A stretch of DNA of 64,000 nucleotides from Artemia franciscana (GCF_032884065.1 NC_088867.1:1426001-1490000), one strand, 5' to 3'; numbered from the stretch's first letter, positions 12,319-25,996 are shown. Notes: generated from the sequence alone by a model not told the origin. Program-made: numbers and translations.

Positions 12319-14065
12319 TCAAACAGTTCGTGGTAAAGAGCTGTAGTATGAAGCGACCCGGCTCAATAGTAAACGAAACTCTAAAAAAAGGAATTTCGAT
12401 TCTAAAAGATATATGAAAAGAATTGGATTTTTATGCTGATTTTAAATATATAAGTTTCATCAAATTTAGTCTTTTTCATCAAAAGTTACGAGCCTGAGAA
12501 AATTTGCCTTATTTTGGAAAATAGGGAGAATCACCCCCTAAAAGTCATAGGATCTTAACGAAAATCACACCATCGCATTCAGCGTAACAGAGAACCCTAT
12601 AGAAAAAATTTCAAGGTCCAATCTACAAAAATGTGGGATTTTTTTATTTTTTGCCAGAAGACAAATCACGGGTGCGTGTTTATTTGTTTGTTTGTTTTTG
12701 TTTTTTTCCCAGGGGTCGTCTAATCGACCACGTGGTCCTAGAGTGTTGCAAAAGGGATCATTCTAACGGAACTGAAAAGTTCTAGTTCCCTTTTTAAGTG
12801 ACCAAAAAAATTGGAAGGCTCCTAGGCCCCTTCCCACGCTCATTTTTTTCCCAGAGTCAACGGATCAAGATTTTGAGATAGCCATTTTGTTCCGCATAGT
12901 CGAAAACCATAATAACTATGTCTTTGGGGATAACTTACCCCCCAGAGTCCCTGGGAGACGGGCTGCAAGTTACAAACTTTGACCAATGTTTACATACAGT
13001 AATGGTTATTGGGAAGTGTACCGACGTTTTCAGGGGGATTTTTTGGTTTGGGTGTGGGGTCCAGGGGAGGGGGCTATATCGGAGGGACTTTCCTTGGAGG
13101 AATATTTCATGGGGGAGGAGAGATTCAATGAAAAGGGCGCAGGATTTTCTAGCATTACTATAAAAAAAAAACAATGAAAATATAAACATGAAAAGTTTTT
13201 TTTCAATTGAAAGTAAGGAGAAGCATTAAAACTTAAAACGAACAGAGATTATTATGCATATGAGGGGTTCTAAAAATACTTTAGCATAACGAGCGAGGTA
13301 TTTAGGAGGAGATAAATACTTCGCTCTTTATGCTAAATTATTTTTAAGTAATTTCAACTATTTATTCTACGGCCTTTCTGATTCACGGGTCATTCTTAAA
13401 GAATTGGGACAAAACTTAAGATTTAATGTGAAGAGCGGGGTATTAACGAGGGGACAAACCCCCTCATATATATAATCAAAAATATAAGAATATAAAGTTT
13501 GTTACGTAAGTTAGTTTTTATGCTAAGCATATTTTTTACTAATAAAAACGTTCATTAAAAATTAAAAGTTCTAGTTGCCTTTTTAAGTAACCGAAAAATT
13601 GGAGGGCAACTAGGCCTCTTTCCCCACCCCTTATTTCTCAAAATCGTCGGATCAAAACTAAGAGAAAGCCATTTAGCCAAAAAAAGAATTAATATGCAAA
13701 TTTCATTTTAATAATTTATGTACGGAGAGCCAAAATCAGACATACACTAATTCAAAAACTTTCAGAAATTAAATAAAAAAACAAGTTTTTTGAAATGAAA
13801 GTAAGGAGCGACATTAAAACTTAAAACGAACAGAAATTACTCCGTATATGAAAGGGGCTTTTCCTCCTCGACACCCCGCTCCTTGCGCTGAAGTTCGAGA
13901 TCCTTTCTCGCAACTCTACTTTTTAAAACAGTAAAAAACTTTAGCGTAAAGAGCGGGGTGTCGAGGAGGAAAAGCCCCTTTCACATACGGAGCAATTTCT
14001 GTTCGTTTTAAGTTTTAATGTCGCTCCTTACTTTCATTTCAATAAACTTGTTTTTTTTATTTAAT
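12319..14065 (+). repeat. F1 element, full-length, forward
   Basis: The copy starts with the terminal hairpin region tcaaacagttcgtggtaaag and runs through the common blocks: cccggctcaatagtaaacg, aaatttgccttattttgg, tcagcgtaacagagaac, gccagaagac, tttgagatagccattttgtt and aatggttattgggaagtg. It ends in the 297-bp fold-back module at 13769-14065. Other full copies lie at 26419, 34702, 36741, 49435 and 58915. No coding frame is conserved between copies, so F1 looks non-autonomous. Confidence 0.8.
13769..14065. repeat. F1 fold-back module (long inverted repeat)
   Basis: The ends are ttaaataaaaaaacaag and its complement, and the two arms are about 130 bp. They share the private variant CTCGACACCCCGC / GCGGGGTGTCGAG, which is not present in other copies. 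The loop is near 13900-13945. Confidence 0.75.
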
Positions 14066-15635
14066 CTTTTACTAAGGATCAGAAGAGATGAAAAAAGCTC
14101 GTCATCTTTGGTTGAGGGTGAGTTGTATTACAAATTAAGGTGCCTTGTTCCAAAGCAAACATGACGTGGATCGTCCACGTTTCTTCCATAGTACACAGAT
14201 GTTTATGCTGGTCCTCAAATATGATCTATGAATAACAGTTGCTAGAACATTTTCAGTGGGTTTTTGGGTTCTTATATTAGTGTGCCTACTTTGAAAACCT
14301 TTCTTTTTTATTAAGAAGCAGAAAACAGGGGAAAAGACATCAAAGACTCATAACATATTTTTATATGCTATGTTTAGCTCTATGGCGCAAAGGAACATTC
14401 AAGTTTCTTCCATGAGACTTTGGTTTCGGTGTTGCTCCTTAACATTGACCCACAGGTAACAGTTGCTATGACAGTTTAGGGGCTTTTGTATAGCAGGTCT
14501 AGTTAACTTCTATTTTGTTGAGTCTTCCATAAACGTCTATTCAGTTTTCTTAATTCTATCTTTTATTAATTCTTTGGTCCTAGGTTGCATTTAACTAAGT
14601 GCAGGAACTTTGAAAAAGACGTCATCCTTGTAAAACGTGTTTCCGGCAAATTCCACGGCAAAAGTATAGTCAAGCGTCTCCTGCGTGATGTTTCGCAGGA
14701 GACTTTTCGCAGTAAACTCTGTTATTTGACAACTCTAATCCATGGCTAACACATGCTACATTGTTTCAAGGGTCCTTTGCAATGGAGATTAGTTTAGTTT
14801 TGTTTGATTAGCAAATACTTTGCATAGTCTATGAAGAAAATGACAAGATCCTTCACAAAGAAAGTAAGGATACGCATGGAAAAAGGGAAATAATTTGGCA
14901 CTAAAGTCTTGAGTCCCTAAAAGTTTAAATTAATCTCTGTAATCAAATATTACATTTTATTTATTTGTTAAACAAGAAATTTAAATTGTTTTCTCTTTTG
15001 TGCTTTTGGTTGACTACTCGTCTTTTTTTGGTTGCGTTTTATTTTAGGTTTCTTTTAAACATATGAACCCCATCGTTCTATTTTTATAGAGCGTAAACAA
15101 TAAATATTGAAAGAAACCATTTAGGGCAAATTTGATTTTTTTTTCCTACATGATCTGAAAAATTGTTTGTAAGGGTTTTTTGTATGTTACATGGCTTGCC
15201 TATAACCGTAAATACTTTGTCGTTGGTTAGACAATAATTTATTGTACTTTTTTGTAGTTATAAATACTTAAATGCCTACGTTTCTTCTTCTCGTACTTGT
15301 AGTCTACGATTTTAGCATTTGAATAAAACTTAAATGAATTTTTCAAAAGCTGACGAAAAGAGTATTTTTATGAATTTAGTGCACTGTGAAAAATACAATA
15401 TAAAATAAGTTCTTTATATAAAATAAAAACATAGTCAAAAATTAACTATTCGTCTTTATACAAAAAGTTAATTTGAAATTTGACGTACAATTTAACTCCA
15501 TTTTATTCTAACTTAATTTAATTGATTTTGGTTTCATTCCAAAATTGAATTCTAATTGTTATAAAGGTCGTGTTTGTCAGCCATTTCAAATAAGCAATGT
15601 TTCTACAACCTATTTTTTATTATTATTATTATTTA
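14066..15635. other. AT-rich interval, no gene seen
   Basis: I see no supportable coding or repeat structure. Confidence 0.4.
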
Positions 15636-15768
15636 GAATGAACGACGCTTCTTGACTACTAAGGTCCTTGCGTCGGCCCTGCAGTGCATTCCTGCAGCGT
15701 GATTCGTTCTCTGGGTCCCGTATTACCAGGCTAAGGTCAAATCCACTGCGCCACCACAGGACTCACAA
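15636..15768 (-). repeat. tRNA-derived SINE fragment, minus strand
   Basis: Read on the minus strand, the segment begins AGTCCTGTGGTGGCGCAGTGG, where TGGCGCAGTGG is an A-box-like sequence. About 40 nt further on there is a degenerate B box (AGAACGAATCACG), followed by a body with CTGCAGGAATGCACTGCAG. It is clearly richer in GC than its surroundings. The spacing and boxes fit a polymerase III SINE head; the body does not match the element at 1-360. Confidence 0.55.
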
Positions 15769-18639
15769 CCTATTTTTTTATTTTTATTATGATGTGTTTT
15801 GACCTGCATAAAAGAATATAAAGACTTGATATAAACTTAATAATTTTTTTTTTAATAATGTTGTGTATCATCGTCTAACCTTTAAAAAGAAGGTCAAGGA
15901 TACCTGCAGGTATTTTTGAGACTGATAAAGTGAAGGATAAAGTTTGTTCAAGAGATGAGAGCCATAAACAATAAAAACTCCTGAGTAGCACCATTTATTT
16001 TAGCAAAACGCTTTTTTACTTTTTTTTACTCTTATTATTTTTTTTTACTTTTTTACTTTTATGCTTTTTTTTAATTTTTTGCCTGAAGGCAAGCAACTAT
16101 TGCTTTCAGTCAGTAGGGTTTCATTCAATGTTGACGAATTTTATATATAGTTTAGAAATTATGCTATATTTGGTCTCAAGGCTGGCGAATCGACTTGAAG
16201 TTTTCAGGAATTTTTTTTTGTGGGAGGGTTGTAAAAGAGTAAAAATTTGTTGTTGGAAGAAATGGCAGACTATTATATGTCCTTACAAAGAAGCACATGC
16301 CATGTTTTTTTGTTCTTAAGAAATTGATGAAAGTTAAACATTTTCTATAAATGAGGTGACTTTTCCTACTTTTATATCTTAAGACCATTTTTAATTATAT
16401 AACTGTTTCCTTTCTTGGCTACTCGCAGAAGGAGCTAAGCGAGCATTATCGCGAAGTGACAAACTCAAGCTGCTAAGCCAGCAGCAGATTTACCAAGACA
16501 AGAAGGAAGCTGACCAACCGGAGAGTCACAAATTAGCTGAAAGTGTCAAATAGCTAGACGAACAGTTTTAGAAGAGTGATTTTTTCGGAGTTTCTTCAAA
16601 ATTTAAAGCATTCTTAGCGCTTGCCATATTTTCCCCATCAGATTTAAGATAAATAGATTTCTTATCCAAAAGATAAATTTCTTGTTTATCATTTTATAAA
16701 GATACCAGAAAGAAAAGTCCATTTTAATTTTTTACGTTTATCCACTTCATTTTTGCAGTCTCCCCTATAGTATTTCTTTTTTTTCAAAAATATAAAGGTC
16801 ATCGATATGCCTCTATTCATTAGATTAAAGATAATGATAAAATAAAATGCCTTTTGAATGAAAGATGAAAGTAGGAAAAAGCCATAAGAAATTACAAAGG
16901 ATTCTTGAATAATATCAGATAAATTGTATTTGATGGCGTAGCTCCCCTTAAGGAAAACGCTAAGTCTAAGAGATACTATCGTCTTTTCTTTATAAAACTA
17001 TTCATTTTTCCCCATACCAGCCACTGACCAGTGATCAGTTACTTTAAAGGGATTTGATATCTTAGAATCATTTTGCAAGCCTCAATGCTGGTTGACTGCC
17101 TAAAAGACAAAGGTCCATTAGCGAGTTCTCTCAGAGACTAGCCACCATCAATATTTATTGAAAATATATGTTTGGCTATGACATTTGATCGAAAAGACAA
17201 CGTATTTGCCGTCTCCTGTGTCGGTTAAGTTTTTCAACTAAAGCAGGTAGCACCAAAGGGAACTTCCAAAGCTGCCAAATTGCTCAAACGATATATCCTT
17301 TGAGCTTATTTTTAGGGTTTTCTTAGCAGAGATGGTCAAAAATTTTTGGGACTACCATTTTTTGAACTCTAAAAGGAAATTTCGCCTCGTATAATCAAAA
17401 TAATATTTTTTCTGATGGTATAAGTTTAAAGAAAATTGGATATCTCGATCTTCGGCACAAAACAAGAGAAGTTAAATGGCATAATTTTGTAAGATTTTTG
17501 AGAAAGTAAGTGTCTACTATTAGTTTTCTGTCATTCAATCAGATCTTTTGTTCAAGCTATATAAGTTATGAGACGACTGCCGAATCAATTCTAAATAGTT
17601 TGGCCACACAGAATACAAAAGTTTATAACGAGTTTGAGGGGGTTATCCCTTTAAGGTATAGAATCTCCATAAAACATATAAAATTTACATATTTGACATA
17701 GAATAATTATGTACTTAAATCTTTTTCATTAGATGCATATTTGCATATTTGTCTGTAGCAAATAAATTTTACAGTAGGAAAAGTCACCAAAGAAATAAGT
17801 TTAGATCGTAAATTGCCAATGACAGTAAAAATGAAACCCGACTTACGGAAATGGTTACGTGAATACTTTCACAACTGGGTTTGTCTTAAGAATAAGGAAA
17901 AATTTGGCAATTTTTTTTAAGGAAATACCCTCTCATACGCAGTTAAGGAGTTTTCACATCAAGCAAATGTCAGATTATAAAGGAAACACTGATGAAAAGG
18001 AAGCCAAAAAAAGAAAAAAAGCAATTGGCAGCAAACAGCTTAGAGCACCCATGATAGTGAAAATATAATTTAGTTTTCGTATTGATCAAAGGGAACTTGA
18101 ACAACTGTTTATGTCTTAGAAAATGAGGAAAAAATCAGGAATCCAATTTTAAGGGTACCAAAGAAATACCTCCATTTGCATTTACACAGTTTTTGGTAGC
18201 AAAGGGAAGTTGAATAAAAAAAATTGGTCAAAGGTCAGCAACAATAAGCTTTAAAAATATGGTAGCAAACAGCAAAAAAAAAGGATAAGTTAAGAAAGTA
18301 CATTTTTAATGGGTTGCAATATCTGGTGCAGGACGGGGAACAGACTGTTGGTGTTTAAATTTTTATGAATGAAAAGGGCCAAATTTTACAAAAATACTTT
18401 TACTTATTAATGTCATTGTTCAGCGTGGCGATAAAATCAAGGATTTAATGTCGCCCTAAAACCTTCATAAGTTTGAAACAAGAAAAAGGGAATCTTCAGA
18501 AAATCGCAGTTTTCAGGTATAAATAGACCTAAGATGAGTTCAGGGAACGAATTATCTTTTATTGAGATGTTAAAATTAGTGAATTTTGGTGGAAAAGCTT
18601 TGGTGATTTTAAATTAAATATTTCTACGTGTTAGTTATA
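15769..18639. other. AT-rich interval, no gene seen
   Basis: A T-rich low-complexity tract lies at about 16008-16080. Short open frames elsewhere show no recognisable domain. Confidence 0.4.
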
Positions 18640-19462
18640 ATATTAAGCCATAGAAAGGCTTAAAGCTCCTGGCTTTGAAGCAAGGAGCCATCACATCACC
18701 CATTATCTTCAACACTTCTCTTTCTGCGCAAAGTGGCAAACCCAATAGTTGCATTTCCAAAGGGATGAATACATCAGTACTTTGATATGTGGACGATCTG
18801 TTGAATCCGTGCCGGTGAATAGCTAGTCTTCAATGGAATTTTGATAACCTGCCTGAAAAATATCGATAAATAGGATTAAGTGTGAATGCTGTGAAGTCCC
18901 AAGTCCTCTTCTTTAATTTTCACGGTTGTTATGTGCCTGATACTATCTATCTAGGTGATAGTGGGGTGGCACCCACCAATGAACTAACATATTTAGGTCT
19001 CCCGTTTAGAATTGCTTACACTAGTGTGGTTGCATCACAGCTTAATCTGGAACGGAATGCCCTTTCTCAAATATATAATAGTTTACCTATCCTGCATATA
19101 GAGGGTTGATAAAGCTGGGTTGATAAAGTTGATAAAGTGCAACCCAGATAAGCTGGGTTGCAAAAGCGCTATTTTAAGTAAGCAAAAGTTTTCGCTTCAG
19201 ACCTCTCGGTGGTCCAAGAATAGGCACATAGTTAACTGTGTTGGTGGGGTGGAACAGGTTCAGGCCGGAAATGAACATTTTCAGAAACTGAGTAACCAAA
19301 CCTCTTCTCACCCGTGGAAGGGCGGGCGTGCTATTTTAGATTTGGTATTAATAGTAATTTGTTTATGTCTCTATGACATGTTTCTTTTGTTTTCCTTTCT
19401 TTTATTGTACTCCATCGTTTTTTCGTTTATAGATGGGTAATAAAGAACATTCATTCAATAAG
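18640..19462 (+). pseudogene. decayed LINE reverse transcriptase with 3' UTR
   Basis: An RT block (LKQGAITSPIIFN-like, near 18672-18715) is followed by a YVDD catalytic box at 18786-18797. After interruptions comes the open frame 18882-19109, containing NAVKSQVLFF and TNELTYLGLPF, which correspond to the RT region after the catalytic box. Stops and frame changes break the reading. The end resembles a LINE 3' UTR (gggtaataaagaacattcattc, about 19435-19460). It has diverged from the LINEs at 1381 and 40560 and is a third lineage. Confidence 0.65.
19138..19162. other. perfect 10-bp hairpin
   Basis: TGCAACCCAG, a five-base loop (ATAAG) and CTGGGTTGCA form a perfect stem. Copies of the ctgggttgataaag word lie just upstream (19114-19137). 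The hairpin sits in the LINE relic, so it may be a 3' UTR structure or a chance product of local duplication. Confidence 0.6.
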
Positions 19463-20579
19463 GGTATTTCTAATATTCTTATATTTCTGATAGTGACGAT
19501 TCTGGTTCAATCCGGAACGAATGCAAAAACTATGAGAAAAGCTGATCCTAGGGGTATTTTAAAAGCTTTTTTTGTTCTATATCAAGATAATATACTCTCC
19601 AGAAAATAAATTTCAACATTACTGGTTTGTCAAACTTGTAAATAGTCAAATACGAACAGAGAAATATTTTTTAGGCCAAAGCTGACAAAGTGCCACATTA
19701 CAAAAGGTGCAATGAAATACTGTTTTATTAAATTTTTTATCCGAGTTTTTGTCTAATTCGTCTTACTAGCCTGTTTCAAGATGATGCCAAAAAAGGAAAA
19801 TAGGGTCAGACGAGTTCAAGAAAGCTGGAAAATAGGGTCAAATAGGATTAAAACCATTCGTAAAACTCCAGGCACTGGCAAATAAACTGGATAGATTTTT
19901 TATAATCAGTATTGTTTTTACTGTTTTTAGAAAATAAAAACAATAAAATAAAAGAACCCATAAGGATGTGAAGCGAAAGGCAAAGGGTGAATAAACTATT
20001 GATAAATATGTTTTTTTACATTTATGGAATAATTTGACTAATTATACTGCAATCTAGCATTAGTTTTGTCTAAAATTTTCAAGTATGACTTTGATGGAAA
20101 TTAATAATATTATACATACAATTTAAACTTGTTTGAAACCTTGCGAACACACTTTATGGGTTCATTTTAACAAGGATGCCGGATCATTTGCCCAGAAACT
20201 CGGAACTTCTTTAAAAATAATAATAAAATTCATTATGCTTGATTATGACTGTATTTGCGCTTTTACCGTATTGCGAAATTCAAAATTCTCTGTTCCGATT
20301 CCTGTCTTTGCCTCTTTTTTGAATAATAGTTTTTATTAGAGGAAATATGAAAATTTGGAGATTTAGAAAAGAAGTTTAATTTTGTATAGAAATGAAGTTT
20401 AATTTTGATCAAATATCTGATTACCCATGTTTCTCCAACAAAACGTTTTTTTTGTATTTCTTCAACATTTGTTTACTGATTTGACCACTTTGATTTTATT
20501 ATGATATTGTCAATTCATTTCTTGTTTTTGGTTTTTATTCGTTTTATTTTGTTCATTTGATTTCACAAAACTTATGATT
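19463..20579. other. AT-rich interval, no gene seen
   Basis: Nothing supportable is seen. Confidence 0.4.
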
Positions 20580-23060
20580 GAACAATACATGGTAAAAGGT
20601 ACTCGTACTAAAAGTAAGCGAAACTCTAAAGAGGGCAGTATGATACGATATCAAATGATCTGTTTTCTATGGCTGATACAGAATGTGCCAAGTTTATTAA
20701 GTTTAAAGCTATCATGGGCAGTGCAATAGCGCTGCCTAGATAAAAAGCGATGTAAGCACAATGTATTATCTACTTTTTTTGAGGGGGGGGGAGGTTTAGA
20801 CCAGTGTGCTGCTTGTCGAAGGAGATGGCTTAGAAACTTCAAAAGAGCTCATTTGATTAAAAATTGAGAGAGCTAGTACCCTTTTCAATAGTCTATAATG
20901 ATTGGAGGTCAACCGCCCCATCCACGAGAATCCTTCCACCAAAAACATCCAATCAAAATTTTGATAGAACCATTTTGTTCAACGGAGTTGAAAGGTCTGG
21001 AAATAATGTCTTTGGTGAAGACAACTCATCCTACGGCCCTCAGGGAAAGGGCTGTAAGTTATGACCAGGGGGCATATAAGGTTTTATAGAAAGGGTGGTC
21101 GTATAGCCTTTGGAGGGAGTTCACTGGATTGATAATCAGAAATTCGAGTGCCCCTTTTAAGAGTCAAAGTGACTGGGTGACAGCTGCACACCCTCAAACC
21201 ATATTTTCTGCAATTGCATCCGATAGAAATTTTGAGATAACTATTATTACAAAATAGTCCAAAGATCAAATAGCAGAGCCCTTGGGGTTGACAGAACCCC
21301 CAGTGTCTTGGGTAAGTGTTGTAAGTTATTGCCGGGGGCCTGTACTGTTTCAATGGAAGGGATGGTCATGTGAATTTTAGAGGAGGTTCATTTAACTAGA
21401 AATATATAATTATAATTCCTTTTTAAGAACATAATGTGATAGAGGGGAAATAGCCCCCCTCCTATTAAATCCTCTTTTCTCCAAACACATTTGATCGAAA
21501 TTATAAGATTGTCAGTTTTTTATCAATAATCCAAAGAGCATATAACAGTATCCCCAGGGTAGACACAACCCCCCAGAGCTCAGGGGTAAAGGTTGTATGT
21601 TCTGCTCCAGGGCATATAAGGTTCTTATGGAACGGTTGGTCGTATGAATTTTGGATTGTATAGGGCTCATTTGATTGGAATTTGGAAGTTGTACTGCCCT
21701 TTTTCAGAGGCAAAAGCTGATGAAGAGCAATCAGCCCTCCCCCTACCAAGCCTATCTTTGCCCAAAACGGGTCAGATCAAAATTTTAAGAGATCTGTTTT
21801 GTTCAGCATTGTTGAAAGGTCCTGTAATTATGTCTTTGGGGATCTCAAACTTTACAGAGACCTAAGGGCAAGGGCTGTAAATTAGGCGATTCGTTCATTG
21901 TTTACACATAGTATATGTTATTGAGAAAGCTATGGATGTTTAAACTTTACTTTCCAAGAATACAAAGGACATGCAGGTCATCATTACAGAAAATGTTGAA
22001 AGGAGTGTTGAACTCAATCCAAAACATTATGTGGTTATCAAAAAGGTTATCAAAACCATTAAAGATTATCAAAAAGACATATCAGCAATGGCTAATTGTA
22101 TTAAGTTGAAGCTTCCAGGACTTAATGAGAGGGATGTTTTAGTGACTTAAAGGCAATAAATTATACTACTGATGCAGGTAGTACTACCGTCATTCAATAC
22201 TATTATTAGTATATCAATACTACTACTGTGAAAAATATTACAAGTATGCCTAAGGGTATGAAGATAAAATTTTCAAAGAAAATAGGGGAGGGGAGGTAAA
22301 CTGAATTACAACGCGTCATCTGTGTGCTGATTGTCAAAGGGAAGTAAGAGCAATATCTTAGGAACAGTTTGGCGTGTGAGGTTAAAACCAACAGGGCTTG
22401 TTGTGGGGGTTGTTAAATTAACCAAAAAAGGAAATACTTGCATCCTAATGCTAATGCTTCTACTGATATTACTACCACTGCTACTGTTATTGCTACTTCT
22501 ACTACTACTACCACTGCCACAAAAGCAAAGGCTACTGCTATTAATTATACTGTTACTACTACTACTGCTATTAAAACTATCAGTATTAAGGCGAAAAACT
22601 TGCGATATATTTAAACTGTATGGAACTAAATTGAAACAATAAACTGTATGGAGCTAAATTGGAACTTAACTGTTGGTATTAAGTTGATACTTTCAGTGTG
22701 TGTTGAAGGGGAGATTGGAGGAGCCAAATCTGCTATGCGAATACTCCTACTTCTACAACAATTGCTTCAACCCACGCTAAGGGTATTAAGGTGAAGCTTT
22801 TAAGAATATTTAGAAGGATTTTGAATTAAATCAAAACGAACTATGATCATGTGGATTTTCAACAAGGTGACACAGCAATATCTGAAGAACTGCTTACATT
22901 ATTAAGTCAGAACTTTAAGGATAAGTTAGTGCGGATTCTGAACTAGCCAGAAGGCACTATGTGTATAATAGTATGGTTACCACTGTAACTTATGACGCTA
23001 TTGTATTAAGGTGAAACTTTCAGATTTTAGGGGGAACTTAAATGAAACAAAAAACATTAT
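20580..23060 (+). repeat. F2 element: F1-like head, tandem ~270-bp modules and microsatellite-bearing tail
   Basis: The head (agtaagcgaaactctaaag) resembles the F1 start. Four diverged direct modules begin at about 20867, 21143, 21407 and 21684. Each has a gtgcccctttt-like block, a C-rich tract, an atcaaaattttgaga/ccattttgttca block, a gtctttggggatgac-like block and a ggctgtaagttatg block. The tail (22000-23060) repeats GTATTAAGGTGAAACTTTC-like words and includes an imperfect (CTA)n tract at 22445-22580. A second copy with the same architecture is at 51415-53950, and the reverse tail appears at 63440-64000. Confidence 0.65.
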
Positions 23061-23093
23061 GTATGCAGGTTTTCGTTATTTTAAATTTTGTTA

Positions 23094-24487
23094 GAGAAAA
23101 TTTTCGTTATTTTAGAAAATAGGGGGAAACGCCCCCTAGAAGTCATGGAATCTTAACGAAAATCACACCATCAGATTCAGCGTATCAGAGAACCCTACTG
23201 TAGAAGTTTCAAGCTCCTATCTACAAAAATGTGGAATTTTGTATTTTTTGCCAGAAGGCAGATCACGGATGCGTGTTTATTTGTTTTTTTTGTTTTGTTT
23301 TTTTTCCCAGGGGTGATCGTATCGACCCAGTTGTCCTAGAATGTTGCAAGAGGGCTCATTCTAACGGAAATGAAAAGTTCTAGTGCCCTTTTTAAGTGAA
23401 AAAAAATTGGAGGGCACCTAGGCCCCTCCCACGCTAATTATCTTACCAAAGTCAACGGATCGAAATTCTGAGATAGCCATTTTATTCAGTGTAGTCGAAA
23501 AACCTTATAACTATGTCTTTGGGGACGACTTAGTCCCCCACAGTCCCAATGGGAGGGGCAACAAGTTACAGACTTTGAATGGTTATTGGGAAGTGTACAG
23601 GCGTTTTCAGGAGGATTTTTTCGGTTGGGGGAGGGTTTGAGAAGAGGGGGATATGCTGGGGGAACTTTCCATCGATAATTTGTCATGGGGGAAGAAAATC
23701 TCCATGAAGGGAGCGCAGGATTTACTAGCATTATTTAAAAACACAATGAAAAAATAAATATGAAAAAGTTCTTTCAGCTGGAAGTAAGGAACAGCATTAA
23801 AACTTAAAACAAACAGAAATTATTACCCATTTGAGGGGCTCACCTCCTCCTAATACCTCGCCTTTTACGTTAAAGTATTTTTAGTAATTTCAACTATTTA
23901 TTCTACGGCTTTTGTGATTCTGGGGTCATTCTTAATGAATTGGGACAAAATTTAAGCTTCAGTGTAAAGAGCGAGGATCTGACAAGGGGGCGAACCCCCT
24001 GATATATGTAATAAAAATATAAGAATACAAAAGTTCTTTACGTAAGCTAATTTATAAGTTACGTAAATCTTTTACTAATAAAAATATTCGTAAGAAATTA
24101 AATGTTCTAGTTGCCTTTTTAATTGACCAAAAAATCGGAGGGCAACTAGGCTTCCTCCCCCGCTCTTTTTTTTCTCAAAATCATTCGATCAAAATTATTA
24201 GAGAGCCATTTAGCCCAAAAAAATTAGCACATTTCGTTCTAATTATTCCTCTGCGGAGAGCCAAAATCAAAACATGCATTGATTCAAAAACGTTCAGAAA
24301 TTAAATAAAAAAAACAAGTTTTTTTAACTGAAAGTAAGGAGCGACATTAAAACTTAAAACGAACAAAAATTACTTCGTATATGAAAGAGGTTGCTTCCTC
24401 ATCAACGCCCCGCTCTTTACGCTAAAGTTTTTTACTGTTTTAAAAAGAAGAATTGAGAGACAGAGTCAAACTTTAGCGTAAAGAGCA
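23094..24487 (+). repeat. F1 element, forward, 5'-truncated
   Basis: The copy begins inside the element at tttagaaaataggggg and lacks the terminal hairpin. Later blocks are in the usual order. The fold-back module starts at 24301 and loses most of its second arm at 24487. Confidence 0.75.
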
Positions 24488-24499
24488 AACTTTAAAAGC

Positions 24500-24745
24500 T
24501 ATAAATATCATTGGAACTGTTGAAGAAGGTAATTCGATTCAAAATTAAAAGCTCTAGTAGCATTTTTAAGAGTAAAAAGAGAGTAGAGGGAAAGAAGCCC
24601 CTCTCCCAAGCCCATTCATTTTCTAAGGAAATCCACTCAAAATTTTGAGACAGCCATTTTGTCCAGCATAGTAAAATAGTCCACCAACTGTGTCTCTAGG
24701 GATATAGGGAAATATCATCCCCAAAATTTCTGCAATTGGCCCATT
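24500..24745 (+). repeat. isolated F2-type module
   Basis: The segment has one module's order: attaaaagctctag, a ccctctcccaagccc tract, actcaaaattttgaga, gccattttgtccagc, then tgtctctagggat. It abuts the truncated F1 copy. Confidence 0.5.
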
Positions 24746-25091
24746 ATGCTTTAAAACTAGATCAAAAGGCATTGTATGTATGGTTGCCAATAAGACACCT
24801 CGGCAATCTTTTCAAGACCAGAATATAATTTGCAGTTTACTGAAAATAAAATATAATTTTTTTTCACTTTGGTAAATAAAAAATTATAAGAACTTTAAGG
24901 AGTAAATACCAGTAAATAGAAATTAAAATGACAATCCACGGTCATTTGTTTATTTTTATTGCAGAGTGGAAACTATTTTCCGGTCATGAGAAGGCATGGC
25001 GGTTATCAGCCCTACTCGTGATAATTTTAGCACGTTTTGAGTTTGAACAGCTATTTATTGTATTTCTGTTCGTTTCTAGTTCCGTTTATCT

Positions 25092-25095
<4 letters not shown>

Positions 25096-25179
<84 letters not shown>
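25096..25179. repeat. (TA)n microsatellite, ~42 units
   Basis: An uninterrupted TA tract follows TATCGA. Open frames of alternating Tyr-Ile across it are artefacts. Confidence 0.95.
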
Positions 25180-25182
<3 letters not shown>

Positions 25183-25680
25183 GGAAAGAGAAATCAACAC
25201 TGCAACAGCACAAACACATAAAAAAAAAGACAGAAGGAGAAAAGGAAGACTGTTTTCCTAAATTAGTGACTAATATAGACCAGCATTTGAATGAGGCCTT
25301 AACCCTCCTCATCCATACAATCACATAGGTCAAACAGCATAGCCATACACAATCAACCATAAAGAATAATCCATGGACAGGCAGTCATATCGTCAATAAG
25401 TATAAGTCGTCATTTACCAAACAATAGAAACAATAAAGACAAATAATTCAGAGGCAACAACCCAACACAAGGGCTCATCAGGAGAATACACTTGCCTATA
25501 GGGTTTCGGCACATGAAATTCTCTACCCAGTCAAGTGTTGTGCCTACCACAGAATATCCATGGCATCCCCGTGTCAGGTATCACCCCCAAAATACATGCC
25601 AATGAAAAAAACAGCAAATGCAGAACAACCAAGTAACACCAAAACAAGCTTATCCTGTTAATATATCCTTCTTTTTAGCA
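25180..25680. other. more GC-rich unassigned segment after the TA array
   Basis: Base composition here is more balanced than in the surroundings, with words such as ccctcctcatccatac and ggcatccccgtgtcagg. It starts exactly at the end of the TA array. No frame is long or recognisable. It could be a retroelement end on the minus strand with a (TA)n tail; this is inference. Confidence 0.3.
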
Positions 25681-25996
25681 ACAATAGGTAAACTAAATAT
25701 GATAAATTTTACCAAATCACAAATATTAACACAGTGCAAACAACCTGAATGAACTGAACAATTATAGAATTCATCTTTACCATGTGGCTATTTAAAAAAA
25801 AATCCGCTCTATTAGAAACACAATTCAAAATAAATGGCGCTGCATCACCATTTCTCGAACCTCCGAAATTAGTTGAAAATTTCTTTAAATATTTCCAGAT
25901 AATTCTTTTGATATTTATTTAAAAGTTCGTTATAATGAAAACTAAATTTTTTAAATTGCCAAGTTAATTTATTTGCAGAAAAACCTCTTAATATCA

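Noticed and set aside
22331-22642. 103-aa Leu-rich ORF
   Set aside because: It is a translation of an imperfect (CTA/CTG)n tract in the F2 tail.
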